Source: Paenibacillus sp. MSJ-34
Lineage (GTDB): Bacteria; Bacillota; Bacilli; Paenibacillales; Paenibacillaceae
Assembly (NCBI RefSeq): GCF_018918005.1
Contig: NZ_JAHLPR010000022.1
Location: 1 to 64,000, forward strand
Direction of reading: 5' to 3'
Length of the DNA: 64,000 bases
Shown here: piece after piece, positions 44,956 through 54,256 of the stretch
Numbering within the stretch: position 1 is the first letter of the stretch
Layout of the letters: every line of letters begins with the position of its first letter
The notes under the pieces: model-generated
Told to the model about the DNA's origin: nothing
Database searches by the model: none
Seen by the model: only the letters and a program-made list of their open reading frames with translations
Translations under genes and position numbers: made by a program

Positions 44956-46791
44956 TCATACCGCGCCGTGCGCCGTTTCTGTGCGATCGCCTCCCGCATT
45001 TCGCGCATGACGGTACAGTTCCTCGTAATATCCGCGCATAGCGAGCAATTGCTCATGCGTACCCTGCTCCGCGATATGCCCGTTCTTCATCACGATAATG
45101 CGGTCAGCTTGCATTACGGTGGAAAGCCGGTGCGCGATCACGATCGTCGTCCGTCCCGCAGACACGGATTGCAGGGCGTTCTGTACCCATTGTTCCGTCT
45201 GCGAGTCCAAATTCGCCGTCGCTTCGTCCAAAATTAATATTTTCGGCTGAAATACGACGATTCTTGCAAAGGAAATCAACTGCCGCTCGCCTACGGACAG
45301 TCCGCTTCCCCGCTCGGACAAAACCGTGTCGTATTGGCGGGACAAGCGCATAATCATCGGATGGGCCCCGACGAATTCGCACGCTTCGATCACTTTTTCC
45401 CTCGATATGTCCTCCCGGAACAGGCGCACATTATCGACGATCGAGCCGGAGAACAGAAACGGCTCCTGCTGGATCAAGCCCACGATCCGGTGCAGCGTCT
45501 CCTGCGGAATGCGCCGGATGTCCGTGCCGTCGATTTCGATGCTGCCCTGATTCACATCGTAGAACCGGTTCAGCAAGCCGATCAACGTGCTCTTGCCCGC
45601 TCCCGTCGCGCCGACGACGCCCACCATTTCTCCGGCCTCCAGATGCAAATCGAGCTGCCGGATGACCGGACGGTGTTCCCGATATCCGAACCGGATTCCG
45701 TTAAAATCGATTTTCCCCCGAACATGTTCCGGACGAACGTCAATCGTTTCTTCGGGATTCGGATCCTTCACTTCCGGCGAGACGCTTAAAATGTTCCATA
45801 TCCGGTCCATCGAGACGATCGTCGATTGAAACGTATTCCATTGCATCGTAATTTGGTTGATCGGTTGAAAAAATTGGCGGATATAGCTGATGAACGCGTA
45901 CAACACCCCAAAATGAATCTGTTCGTGAAATACCGCCATCCCGCCTAACCACACCATAAGCACAAGGGCCACATTTCCCAAAATATCGAAGGTGCGGTTG
46001 AAGAATACGTGGGCGCGTATTTCCCGGATATTGGCTTCCCAGTAGTTTTTATTTTGCACCGCGAAACGTTTGACTTGCTCGTCCTCTTGATGGAACGATT
46101 GGATGAGCCCCATGCCGGATAAGTTTTCGGCGACGAACGCGATCAGCCGCGATAGCCGGCTTCTCGCCTGTTGATACGTTTGGCGCAAATATTTGCGAAA
46201 CAAGAAGGCGATCGTTGCGATAACCGGAAGCACAAGCAGACAATACCAAGCCAAAGTGGCGTCCAGATGAAACATGAACGCGATGATAAGCACAAGCATC
46301 ATCCCGTCGCGAATTAAACTGAGAAGGACCTGGGTGAAAAATTGGCTGATCGTCTCCGTATCGCTGGATACGTTCGTCACCAGGCTGCCGATATGAAACC
46401 GGTCGAAAAAAGACATCGACAGCTTTGAGATGTGGGCGAACAACTCTTTTCGTATGCGGGCGACGATATTTTGCCCCGCATATTGCAGCAAATTGTTTTG
46501 CAAATAAGTAAACAGGAAGCTGACGGCGGAAAGCCCCAAATAAACGGCCGCGATGACGATCAGAAATTTCATTTCCGCATTGCCCGCGGCAAGATGATCG
46601 TCAATGGCGATTTTCACGAGATAAGGCTGAAGCAGCTCCGCCGATATGCCAAGGATAGAGCAAAGGAAAATCGCCAGAAACGTCAAGCGATGCGGCTTGG
46701 CATACGACAATACCGCTTTGAAGGAGGCGGCCCGCCCGCTGCCGGGCGCATGCGGGGCCGAATCGCCGCCGGTTCGGTCACGGTTCGACAT
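44956..46791 (-). CDS. ABC exporter half-transporter, canonical Walker B (YheH/BmrD-like)
   Basis: 611 residues: six-helix membrane domain (about 25-330) and C-terminal NBD with Walker A GATGAGKST, Q-loop LIQQEPFLFSG, variant signature LSVGERQ, Walker B ILILDEATANLD with catalytic glutamate, and H-loop IAHRLST. It starts 14 bases inside the upstream half-transporter, whose NBD has aspartate at the catalytic position, so they form an asymmetric heterodimer like BmrCD or TM287/288. RBS GAGGAGGG. Substrate is probably a hydrophobic drug or lipid; not determined. Confidence 0.92.
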   Translation of the reverse strand: MSNRDRTGGDSAPHAPGSGRAASFKAVLSYAKPHRLTFLAIFLCSILGISAELLQPYLVKIAIDDHLAAGNAEMKFLIVIAAVYLGLSAVSFLFTYLQNNLLQYAGQNIVARIRKELFAHISKLSMSFFDRFHIGSLVTNVSSDTETISQFFTQVLLSLIRDGMMLVLIIAFMFHLDATLAWYCLLVLPVIATIAFLFRKYLRQTYQQARSRLSRLIAFVAENLSGMGLIQSFHQEDEQVKRFAVQNKNYWEANIREIRAHVFFNRTFDILGNVALVLMVWLGGMAVFHEQIHFGVLYAFISYIRQFFQPINQITMQWNTFQSTIVSMDRIWNILSVSPEVKDPNPEETIDVRPEHVRGKIDFNGIRFGYREHRPVIRQLDLHLEAGEMVGVVGATGAGKSTLIGLLNRFYDVNQGSIEIDGTDIRRIPQETLHRIVGLIQQEPFLFSGSIVDNVRLFREDISREKVIEACEFVGAHPMIMRLSRQYDTVLSERGSGLSVGERQLISFARIVVFQPKILILDEATANLDSQTEQWVQNALQSVSAGRTTIVIAHRLSTVMQADRIIVMKNGHIAEQGTHEQLLAMRGYYEELYRHARNAGGDRTETAHGAV

Positions 46792-48538
46792 GCTGCAATC
46801 CCTCCTCTTGAATTCGGTGCAAGGAAGCGTAGATGCCGCCCGTTTCCATAATCAGTTGCTCATGCGTGCCGCGTTGCACAATTCGGCCTTCGTCCAAGAC
46901 GATAATTTCATCCGCATGCTTTACGGCGCTAATGCGGTGCGAGATGATGATCGTCGTTTTATTTTTTCGTTCATTCTTCAGATTGGCGATAATGTTGCTT
47001 TCCGTTACCGCATCCACCGCGCTCATGCTGTCGTCCAGAATGAGTACCGGCGCTTTTTTCATCAGTCCCCGCGCCAAGCTCGTGCGCTGGCGCTGCCCGC
47101 CGGACAAGGTGACGCCCCGCTCGCCCAGCTTCGTGTCAAAGCCTTCCGGAAATTGAATGACATTATCATAGATCATCGCTTGCTTCGCGCCCTTTTCGAT
47201 TTCGCTTAGCGGTGCCTCGCGGTCGCTGAACGCAATGTTGTCACGGATCGAAGTGCTGAACAGAAATCCGTCCTGCGGCACGTAGGCGAGCTTGGAGCGA
47301 AGGCTTTCCAACGTAATGTCGCGAATATCTTTGCCGTCGATCCGAATCGTATTCCGGGGCGGCTCGTAAATGCGCAGCAGCAGCTTGACCAGCGTCGTTT
47401 TGCCGCTGCCCGTTTTGCCGACGATGCCGAGAGTGCGGCCTGGGCGTACGGCAAGATCGATATCGCGCAGCGAAGGCCCATTCGCGTTCGGATAAGCGAA
47501 CGACATGCGTCTGACGCGGATTTCGCCGACTTTCTCAAGCGGAGCGGCCATCTCCGACTCGCGCACGTCCGGCACTTCGGACAGCAGCCGGTTCACCCGT
47601 TCAAGCGACGCGCGCGAACGCTGCATCATGTTGATGACGTTGCCGATTTGCTGCAGCGGGCCCATAATGATGCGCAAATACAGAGTCAGCGCGACGAAGT
47701 TGCCTAGCGTGATCGTATGTTGAATCGTCATATATCCGCCTACGAGCAAAGAGGCGACCAACGATAACGCGCCGAGAAACGGCAGCAAAGCTTGGAAAAC
47801 GGAAGACAGCCGCACCAGACGAAGCTGCGCGTCGCGAACCCCGTCCACCGGCCCGGCGAACCGGCGTTTGGCGATGTCTTCGGCGGCGAACGTTTTCGTC
47901 ACGCGGATTCCGCCGAGTTGTTCTTCCGCCGATTCCGTCATCGTGGCCAGCGCTTCCTGCACGTTCATGGACCGTCTGCGGATTTGCGGACCGAAATAGA
48001 CGACAAGAAACGGAATGACCAACAGCGGACAAATGCTGATCGCGATTAACGACGCCGGAATGGAGCTTAACGCCATCATGACGATGCATGAAAGAAGCAG
48101 AAACAGCGCGTTCGTCATTTGATTGACGCCGTTCGAAATCGATTCCCGCACCGACGTGACGTCGTTCATCACGTAACTGAGCAGTTTGCCGGTTCCTTGT
48201 TTGGAGAAATAATGCTCGCTTAAATCGGTAAATTTCCGGAACAGCTTTTGTCTCGTTTGAAATTCGAACTTGCGCCCGAGCCTCATGACCGTATACTGTC
48301 CAAGGCCGAACAATACGCCGTACGAAACGCCGATCGCCAGCAGCAGCAAGCTGTACTTGACGATCGAGGACCGGTCGGCGGTTCCGTCCTTCAAAGCGTC
48401 GGTAAATTGGCCGAGGACGCGGGGGAGGGCGGCTTGGTCGACGTTCGACGCGATAATAAGAGTTACCGCTAATAAATAATAAGGCCAGTTCGCTTTGACA
48501 TAACTGATAAGCAAGCCCCGATCGTTCAACAGCATCAT
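46778..48538 (-). CDS. ABC exporter half-transporter, degenerate catalytic site (YheI/BmrC-like)
   Basis: 586 residues: membrane domain (about 15-310) and NBD with Walker A GKTGSGKTT, signature LSGGQRQRTSLARG, Walker B LILDDSMSAVD and H-loop ISHRIS. The second aspartate of LDDSM replaces the catalytic glutamate, the standard degenerate half of heterodimeric exporters; its intact LSGGQ completes the active site of the partner. The start is two adjacent ATGs right after AAAGGGG, so the true start may be the second ATG or a nearby TTG. It follows an MFS drug pump by 39 bases on the same strand, forming an efflux operon of three genes. Confidence 0.92.
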   Translation of the reverse strand: MMLLNDRGLLISYVKANWPYYLLAVTLIIASNVDQAALPRVLGQFTDALKDGTADRSSIVKYSLLLLAIGVSYGVLFGLGQYTVMRLGRKFEFQTRQKLFRKFTDLSEHYFSKQGTGKLLSYVMNDVTSVRESISNGVNQMTNALFLLLSCIVMMALSSIPASLIAISICPLLVIPFLVVYFGPQIRRRSMNVQEALATMTESAEEQLGGIRVTKTFAAEDIAKRRFAGPVDGVRDAQLRLVRLSSVFQALLPFLGALSLVASLLVGGYMTIQHTITLGNFVALTLYLRIIMGPLQQIGNVINMMQRSRASLERVNRLLSEVPDVRESEMAAPLEKVGEIRVRRMSFAYPNANGPSLRDIDLAVRPGRTLGIVGKTGSGKTTLVKLLLRIYEPPRNTIRIDGKDIRDITLESLRSKLAYVPQDGFLFSTSIRDNIAFSDREAPLSEIEKGAKQAMIYDNVIQFPEGFDTKLGERGVTLSGGQRQRTSLARGLMKKAPVLILDDSMSAVDAVTESNIIANLKNERKNKTTIIISHRISAVKHADEIIVLDEGRIVQRGTHEQLIMETGGIYASLHRIQEEGLQHVEP

Positions 48539-48577
48539 CCCCTTTACGCGTATTTACGGGCATTGCGCCGGCAACCG

Positions 48578-50014
48578 TTAGTTTTGCGCAGACGGTTCCT
48601 TGCTTCGAATGCGAAGCGACGAGAAGAACAGGGCGAGCAGGCAAACCGCCATCGCCGTCCAGAACACCCAATGCAGCGCGCTTAATATGGCTTGCGGATC
48701 GGCGGCGGGGTCCGCGCCGGAGACGGTTCCGCTTTGATATAAACGGGTAGAGTACAGCGACACGGACAAGGCGATGCCGAGCACCATGCCGATATTCCGG
48801 ACCAAAGCGTTTAATCCGCCGGCGGTTCCCAGTTTGGACCGGGGAACGGCTTCCATGACGCTCGAGTTATTGGGCGATTGGAATAATCCCGCTCCAAGCC
48901 CGAACAGGGCAAGATGCAGTCCGACCGTCCAGACGCTTTCTTGCGTCGTTAACGTGTTGAGCAGCGCGAAGGCTGCGGCATTGACGGCAAGCCCCGTTGT
49001 CGTTAACCAAATATAGCCGATCTTATCGGACAGCCATCCCGACAGCGGGGCAATAACGGCCATCGTGAGCGGATACAGCATCATCGCGTAACCTGTCTTC
49101 TCCGGCGAATAATGGAGCACATTCTGCATATAGAACGGCATCATCACATTCGTGCAGAAAAGGGCGACGAACGACAACAATGCGGCCATATTGCCGAAGG
49201 CGAACGCACGAATGCGGTATAGCCCGAAATCGAGCATCGGATAGCGCGTTTTCTTTTCCCATAGATAAAACCAGCCGAGCACCGCGAATGCCCCGATACC
49301 GAGTCCCCATGTAGCCGGAGAGGACCAGCCCCAATCTTGGCCGTTCGATACCGTAAACAGGAAGGCGACGATGCCGACGATAAAGAGGACGGAGCCGCGA
49401 AAATCGAAAGGTTCCTGCGCTCTCTTGCCCGAATGCCGCGGCAAAATGAACCATCCCGCGATCATGCCGGCGATGCCGATCGGAACGTTGATCCAGAAGA
49501 TGGACGGCCACCCCAGGCTGCCGACGAGAATGCCGCCGATGGCCGGGCCGGTTAGCGATCCGAGAGACACGACGGTGCCGACGATGCCCAATGCTCGGCC
49601 TCGTCCCCCGCCCGCGAACAATTCCGCTACGATCGCCTGACTGTTGGACATTAAACAAGCGGCTCCCGCCGCCTGCACGATTCTTGCCGCGATTAACAGA
49701 GCCAGCGTATCCGATAAACCGCAAAGAGCCGATCCCGCCGTGAAAATCAAAAAGCCGAAATTGTAAATCCGGCTTCTTCCGAGCAAATCGGATATTTTCC
49801 CCATGATGGGCAGCAAGGCGCAAATGGTGAGCAAATAGGAGGTCAAAACCCATTGCACGACATGTACCGGACTTTGCAGTTCTTCGGCAATGGTAGGCAG
49901 CGCCACATTGGCAATGCTCCCGTCCAGAGTTGCCATAAAGGTGCCTACGGAAACATTCGCCAATACAAGCCAACGATTTACCCGTTTTGGTGCTGCGTTA
50001 TCTTCCACGATCAC
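48578..50014 (-). CDS. MFS multidrug transporter, DHA2 family
   Basis: 478 residues, 14 membrane helices, with FMATLDGSIANVALPTIA in helix 1, ISDLLGRSRIYNFG as motif A and GSLTGPAIGGILVG as motif C. I choose the GTG at 50014: AAAGGAG lies nine bases upstream, and a TATAAT box at 50068-50063 puts the transcription start near 50056, so the ATG at 50062 used by the longest frame would fall in the promoter. First gene of the three-gene efflux operon. No adjacent regulator is seen. Confidence 0.9.
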   Translation of the reverse strand: MIVEDNAAPKRVNRWLVLANVSVGTFMATLDGSIANVALPTIAEELQSPVHVVQWVLTSYLLTICALLPIMGKISDLLGRSRIYNFGFLIFTAGSALCGLSDTLALLIAARIVQAAGAACLMSNSQAIVAELFAGGGRGRALGIVGTVVSLGSLTGPAIGGILVGSLGWPSIFWINVPIGIAGMIAGWFILPRHSGKRAQEPFDFRGSVLFIVGIVAFLFTVSNGQDWGWSSPATWGLGIGAFAVLGWFYLWEKKTRYPMLDFGLYRIRAFAFGNMAALLSFVALFCTNVMMPFYMQNVLHYSPEKTGYAMMLYPLTMAVIAPLSGWLSDKIGYIWLTTTGLAVNAAAFALLNTLTTQESVWTVGLHLALFGLGAGLFQSPNNSSVMEAVPRSKLGTAGGLNALVRNIGMVLGIALSVSLYSTRLYQSGTVSGADPAADPQAILSALHWVFWTAMAVCLLALFFSSLRIRSKEPSAQN

Positions 50015-50062
50015 TGCTGCAATCTCCTTTACCTTTGTTTCCTCGTTCCACACAATATCCAT

Positions 50063-50068
50063 ATTATA
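50063..50068 (-). promoter_or_regulatory. -10 box of the efflux operon
   Basis: TATAAT on the minus strand. No strong -35 is found at the ideal distance. It helps to place the start of the MFS gene at 50014. Confidence 0.45.
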
Positions 50069-50333
50069 GCACGGAAAACAAGGCGAATTCGGGGGAGGGA
50101 GAGCAATGGTTCGGAATTGGAAGTTATCGTAAGATTTGGAGTGAAATGAAGAGGTGACTTTGCATAGAACGGAAAGGAAGCGGGATTATGGGCGATTATC
50201 GGTCGAAAATCCTTTTTTCTTAAAATCTCGGCTTTTTTTCTTCATCGGGAGGCATGTCCTATTCTCAAGCGAATATAGTCATGTTACAATAGGCGGCGAG
50301 TAGAATTGCAGCGGAGAAAGGCGGAGAGGGAAT

Positions 50334-51008
50334 ATGCCGATTTTGAAAAACGATTGGGCGGAGTGGCTGGACGAAGAATTCCAAAAGCCGTATTACGCCG
50401 AATTAAGAAGCTTCTTGAAACAAGAGTATTCGACGCAAACGATATATCCGAATATGCATGATATATACAACGCGCTTCATTATACGCCTTTCGCGGCGGT
50501 GAAGGCCGTTATTCTCGGACAAGACCCGTATCACGGCGCCGGGCAAGCGCATGGCCTCAGCTTCTCGGTGAAGCCGGGCGTGGCGACGCCTCCGTCGCTG
50601 TTGAATATGTTCAAAGAATTGCGGGACGATCTCGGCTGCTACATCCCGAATAACGGCTATTTGCGCCATTGGGCGGAACAGGGAGTGCTGATGCTCAATA
50701 CGGTGCTGACGGTAAGGGAGAGCAGCCCGAATTCCCATAAAGGGATGGGCTGGGAACAGTTTACGGACCGCGTCATTCAAACGTTGAATCATAAGGAAGA
50801 ACCGGTCGTCTTCTTATTATGGGGGAGTCATGCCGGCAACAAGATGCAACTGATCGACCGAACGAAGCATCTGGTGCTGCGGGCGCCGCATCCGAGCCCT
50901 TTGTCCGCGCACCGCGGATTTTTCGGGTGCAAGCATTTCTCCCGGGTGAATGCATGGCTGCGGGAGCAGGGCCGGGAGGAGATCGATTGGCAAATCCCGA
51001 ATTTGTAG
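50334..51008 (+). CDS. ung: Uracil-DNA glycosylase, family 1
   Basis: 224 residues. Removes uracil from DNA to start base-excision repair. The water-activating loop [18 protein letters not shown], the uracil-contact LLNTVLTVR and the DNA-intercalation loop [11 protein letters not shown] are all intact; length is normal. GGAGAGGG is upstream of the ATG. It is monocistronic. Confidence 0.96.
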   Translation: MPILKNDWAEWLDEEFQKPYYAELRSFLKQEYSTQTIYPNMHDIYNALHYTPFAAVKAVILGQDPYHGAGQAHGLSFSVKPGVATPPSLLNMFKELRDDLGCYIPNNGYLRHWAEQGVLMLNTVLTVRESSPNSHKGMGWEQFTDRVIQTLNHKEEPVVFLLWGSHAGNKMQLIDRTKHLVLRAPHPSPLSAHRGFFGCKHFSRVNAWLREQGREEIDWQIPNL

Positions 51009-51309
51009 CTTTCTGCCGATTTGCCGATCGATAAGCGACCGAACTGCAATCGTCTTGAAGCAAGAATACGGCGGTTGCGGTTCGACATTACGGCTAACGG
51101 ATGCACGGAACGCTATTTAAGAAAATTCGGGACTTTTCAAAATGTAACGGAAGTGAGAAGCCTTATTTGCGGTCATTCGTTTATTTCTCGCCGGCAAAAC
51201 TACGAATAAGAGCGCTGATTTCCGTTAGAATCCGCAAAACCTGATTCTTTCCACTTTAAGTTCTTTCACTTCCGTTACAAATTTGAACGTTGCATTAGCC
51301 TCGTCCCGC
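51009..51309. repeat. MITE-like inverted repeat after ung
   Basis: A gene-free gap. TGTAACGGAAGTGA at about 51138-51152 matches the reverse complement of TCACTTCCGTTACA at about 51267-51280. Inside are smaller nested dyads (TTTGCGG/CCGCAAA, ATTCGT/ACGAAT), so the whole 143 bases can fold into one long structure. No transposase or target duplication is clear. Confidence 0.55.
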
Positions 51310-51885
51310 CTACCGGATATTTCGCATGAGTCGGTATTCGTCCTCCAGAATGCTCATCATTATCGAGTCGTGATATTTATGATCATAGAACAGCGCCTCC
51401 CGCTGCACGCCCTCCTGCTTGAATCCCAATTTCTCGTAAACATGCTCGGCTCGACCGTTATAATCGAAAACGTTCAGTTCGATCCGGTGCAAATTGAGGA
51501 TGCCGAAGCCGTAATCAAGCATCAAGTTCAACGCTTCGCTTCCGTATCCTTTTCCTTGATGGCCGCTCCCGGCAATGGCGATGCGGATATTGGCGTTGCG
51601 GTTCGTCGCGTCGATATCCTGCAAAGCGATGTCGCCGATGACCTCGTCCGTTTCGCATAGCGCAATCAACAGGAGAACGGTGGAAGAATCATGCGTCTTT
51701 CCTTCGATATATTGACGGATCTGTTCTTTTGTAAAATGCTTCTTCGTTCCGGTCAACCTCCGCGTTTCTGGATGAAACAGCATACGGAAATAGAGTTCCG
51801 TATCGTCCACGCCGATTGGCCGCAAGTAGACTTTGTCGCCTTCCAATAATTTTACGGCTGAATTTGTTTCCGCTTGCGATTGCAT
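51310..51885 (-). CDS. GNAT acetyltransferase, RimJ/RimL type
   Basis: 191 residues. LRPIGVDDTELYFRM at the N terminus, the acetyl-CoA loop GSGHQGKGYGSEAL near residue 118, and RIELNVFDYNGRAEHVYEKLGFKQEG define the RimJ/RimL-like GNAT group, which acetylates protein N termini, amines or antibiotics. The substrate is unknown. AAGGAGG precedes the ATG. It is divergent from the MocR-type regulator, a common arrangement when the regulator controls the neighbour. Confidence 0.88.
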   Translation of the reverse strand: MQSQAETNSAVKLLEGDKVYLRPIGVDDTELYFRMLFHPETRRLTGTKKHFTKEQIRQYIEGKTHDSSTVLLLIALCETDEVIGDIALQDIDATNRNANIRIAIAGSGHQGKGYGSEALNLMLDYGFGILNLHRIELNVFDYNGRAEHVYEKLGFKQEGVQREALFYDHKYHDSIMMSILEDEYRLMRNIR

Positions 51886-51995
51886 GTGTTATGAACCTCC
51901 TTCGCTTTGTATAGCTTACTATAGCCGATCATTGTATACTTGAAAATATGCAGTTTTGCAAAAATGAAAAGGACAGATTGGCAGGTGCGAATGCG

Positions 51996-53417
51996 ATGCT
52001 CATTCCAAAACTGGACGGGAGCAGTCCGGTCCCTCAATATGTACAATTATACGAGCATATCAAACAAGAGATCGTCTCCGGCAGGCTGGAGGAGAACGAC
52101 CGCTTGCCGTCGGTTCGCAAACTGGCCGATTTCCTTGACTTAAGCGCAACGCCGATCGAACTCGCTTATCAACAACTCGTGGCCGAAGGATTCGTGGAGA
52201 GCGAACCAAGGCGTGGGCTTTATGTCAGGAAGCTGCCGGAGCCTTATGCGCGCCTGGGAAACGACGGCGGACCGGATGACGGATATAACGGGAAACGGGC
52301 CTTTCCGACCCGGGACAATAAGGTGTATGAATATGATTTCCATCTGTCCAAAAACGATTTTACGAACTTCCCGTTCCAAACATGGCGCAAGCTGTTCCGT
52401 CAGGCGCTGTGCCCGGAACGTTCCGGGTTGCTGTTCTATGGAGATCCTCAAGGCGAGCCCGGATTGCGGCAGGAAATCGCCAAGTACCTTCATCGCTTCC
52501 GAGGCGTCGCATGCTCGCCCGAACAAATTGTAATCGGGGCGGATCAGCATCTGCTATTGAATTTTTTGAGCATGATGCTGAAAGACCGGTCGGGGGAAAT
52601 CGCGTTCGAAAACCCCGGATACGTTCTGTTTTCGTCTACGTTTCGGAAGCACGGCTACCGGATCGTTCCCATTTCGCTTGAGGAGGACGGCATCGATATT
52701 CGTGAACTGAATGCCAGCCGCGCCAAGCTTGTGAGCGTTTCACCGTCGCATCAGTTTCCGCGAGGCATGATCATGCCGATTTCGAAACGGCTGCAGTTGC
52801 TGGAATGGGCGGATGAAACGGGCGGATATATCATTGAGGACGATTACGACGGCGAATTCCGGTACCACGGCAGGCCGATTCCATCTTTACAGGGATTACG
52901 GCGAAACGGCAACGTCATCTATTTGGGAGGATTCTCGCAAGTGCTGGCACCTGCATTATGTGTCAATTACATGGTTCTTCCCTATTCGCTGCTCGAAGAT
53001 TATCAGCGGCTGCAATACGATCTTTTATTCGAGCAGTCTTCATCTCCTTTGCACCAGACGACGCTCCAGCTTTTTATGGAGAAAGGCTTGTTGGAAAAAC
53101 ATATCCGCAAAATGCGCAACGTTTACCGGAAAAAGCACGATCTGTTGATCGATTCGATTCGGACGCACTTTGGAGAGAAAGCGAACGTTATCGGCAAGGA
53201 TGCGGGGTTCCACATTTTATTGGAGGTTGACAGCCCCAAGCCGGAGGAGCAAATGGTGCGGGAAGCGAAAGAAGCGGGAATAAGAGTCAGTTCGGCGGCG
53301 TTCACCTGGCTTAGTCCTCCCGCGACGGCGCGAAAGGAGTTTTTTATCGGCTTCGGCGGCATTCCGCTGGAGCGGATTGACGAGGGAATCAAGCTTTTGA
53401 GCGGAATTTGGCTGTAA
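51996..53417 (+). CDS. MocR/PdxR-type regulator lacking the PLP-binding lysine
   Basis: 473 residues: GntR winged helix (about 12-80, PQYVQLYEHIKQEI, RLPSVRKLADFLDLSATPIELAYQQL) fused to a type I aminotransferase-fold domain. Standard pieces are present (SPSHQFPRGMIMPISKRLQLL, IIEDDYDGEFRY). In the usual GTFSK-x-LxPxLRxGY motif, however, the sequence reads GGFSQVLAPALCVNYM: the Schiff-base lysine is glutamine and the arginine is cysteine. Covalent PLP binding is therefore not expected. The start at 51996 has only a weak AGGTG; the ATG at 51948 has no RBS at all. It may regulate the divergent GNAT gene. Confidence 0.88.
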   Translation: MLIPKLDGSSPVPQYVQLYEHIKQEIVSGRLEENDRLPSVRKLADFLDLSATPIELAYQQLVAEGFVESEPRRGLYVRKLPEPYARLGNDGGPDDGYNGKRAFPTRDNKVYEYDFHLSKNDFTNFPFQTWRKLFRQALCPERSGLLFYGDPQGEPGLRQEIAKYLHRFRGVACSPEQIVIGADQHLLLNFLSMMLKDRSGEIAFENPGYVLFSSTFRKHGYRIVPISLEEDGIDIRELNASRAKLVSVSPSHQFPRGMIMPISKRLQLLEWADETGGYIIEDDYDGEFRYHGRPIPSLQGLRRNGNVIYLGGFSQVLAPALCVNYMVLPYSLLEDYQRLQYDLLFEQSSSPLHQTTLQLFMEKGLLEKHIRKMRNVYRKKHDLLIDSIRTHFGEKANVIGKDAGFHILLEVDSPKPEEQMVREAKEAGIRVSSAAFTWLSPPATARKEFFIGFGGIPLERIDEGIKLLSGIWL

Positions 53418-53443
53418 ATTACGTTATTTCCTAAAAAAGAAGG

Positions 53444-53473
53444 TTCACATGTTTATTAATTTTATTGTATAAT
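53444..53473 (+). promoter_or_regulatory. Promoter of the guanylate-kinase-like gene
   Basis: TTCACA at 53444-53449, an 18-bp spacer and TATAAT at 53468-53473, leaving a leader of about 135 bases before the RBS TAGGAGGGG. The leader has no obvious known riboswitch fold. Confidence 0.5.
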
Positions 53474-53616
53474 AATGTATACGCAACTTTTTTGTGCTCT
53501 GCGAAAGTAAAACATGAGTAAGCGCTTTATTCCGCAACGAAACGAATCCGACGCTTCGCCCAAACGATTTGTCGCATCGTTGAAGTGTCGCTCACAAACT
53601 TTTAGGAGGGGATAGT

Positions 53617-54204
53617 ATGTATGAATTGAAGGATCGCGATTTCATTTTTGCTTTTACCGGCCCGGACGGCGTTGGGCGCAAAACGGTAGCGCATTCGATT
53701 GGATCGACATTGGAAATAAAGAGAGTCATATCATACACAACGAGAAAGCCTCGTCCTAGCGAATTGAACGGGCAAGATTATCATTTCGTGACATTGGAGC
53801 AATTTAAGGAAGCGGAAGCGAACGGAGAATTCCTGGAGAGCGTTGAAATTAACGGGAATTGGTACGGGATTAATAAGCGCGATATCGAAGAAGCGTTCAA
53901 GCAGAACGGATCGTTTTATCTGGTAGTTAATCCGCACGGGGCGGAGATCCTGAAGCAAATGTACGGAGAACATGTCGTGCGGCTGTTCATCTTTGCGGAC
54001 CGCGATACGGTCGTGCAAAGGCAGCGCCAGCAAGGCTTGTCGGAACAAGAAGTGGCGGATCATCTGACGCATTACGACGCCGATATGGCTTATAAAGAAC
54101 AATGCGAGCATGCTTTCCCGAACTACGAATTGGCGCATACCGTCTTTCGGGGAACGAACATATTGGAAACGTATCTGAATCGGGATTTAATCGAAGAAGA
54201 TTGA
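53617..54204 (+). CDS. Guanylate-kinase-like protein with altered P-loop
   Basis: 195 residues with the guanylate kinase fold. The GMP-binding part is recognisable (SYTTRKPRPSELNGQDYHFV; GEFLESVEINGNWYG), but the P-loop reads GPDGVGRKT where active enzymes have GPSGVGKST/GT, so the invariant lysine is arginine with a lysine one place later. The DVQG motif that follows the GMP site is NPHG. It may be a weak or specialised nucleotide kinase or a non-catalytic homologue; the housekeeping gmk normally sits with rpoZ and would be elsewhere. It has its own promoter and terminator. Confidence 0.8.
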   Translation: MYELKDRDFIFAFTGPDGVGRKTVAHSIGSTLEIKRVISYTTRKPRPSELNGQDYHFVTLEQFKEAEANGEFLESVEINGNWYGINKRDIEEAFKQNGSFYLVVNPHGAEILKQMYGEHVVRLFIFADRDTVVQRQRQQGLSEQEVADHLTHYDADMAYKEQCEHAFPNYELAHTVFRGTNILETYLNRDLIEED

Positions 54205-54208
54205 TAGG

Positions 54209-54244
54209 AACGGCCTTAACTTGAACGATCGAGTTAAGGCCGTT
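54209..54244. terminator. Bidirectional terminator after the guanylate-kinase-like gene
   Basis: AACGGCCTTAACT (54209-54221) and AGTTAAGGCCGTT (54232-54244) form a perfect 13-bp stem, followed by GCTATTTATTT. It lies between convergent genes. Confidence 0.82.
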
Positions 54245-54256
54245 GCTATTTATTTC

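Noticed and set aside
44821-45237. 138-codon plus-strand frame after the GH16 gene
   Set aside because: Starts inside a dispersed repeat arm and then overlaps the ABC transporter gene on the other strand.
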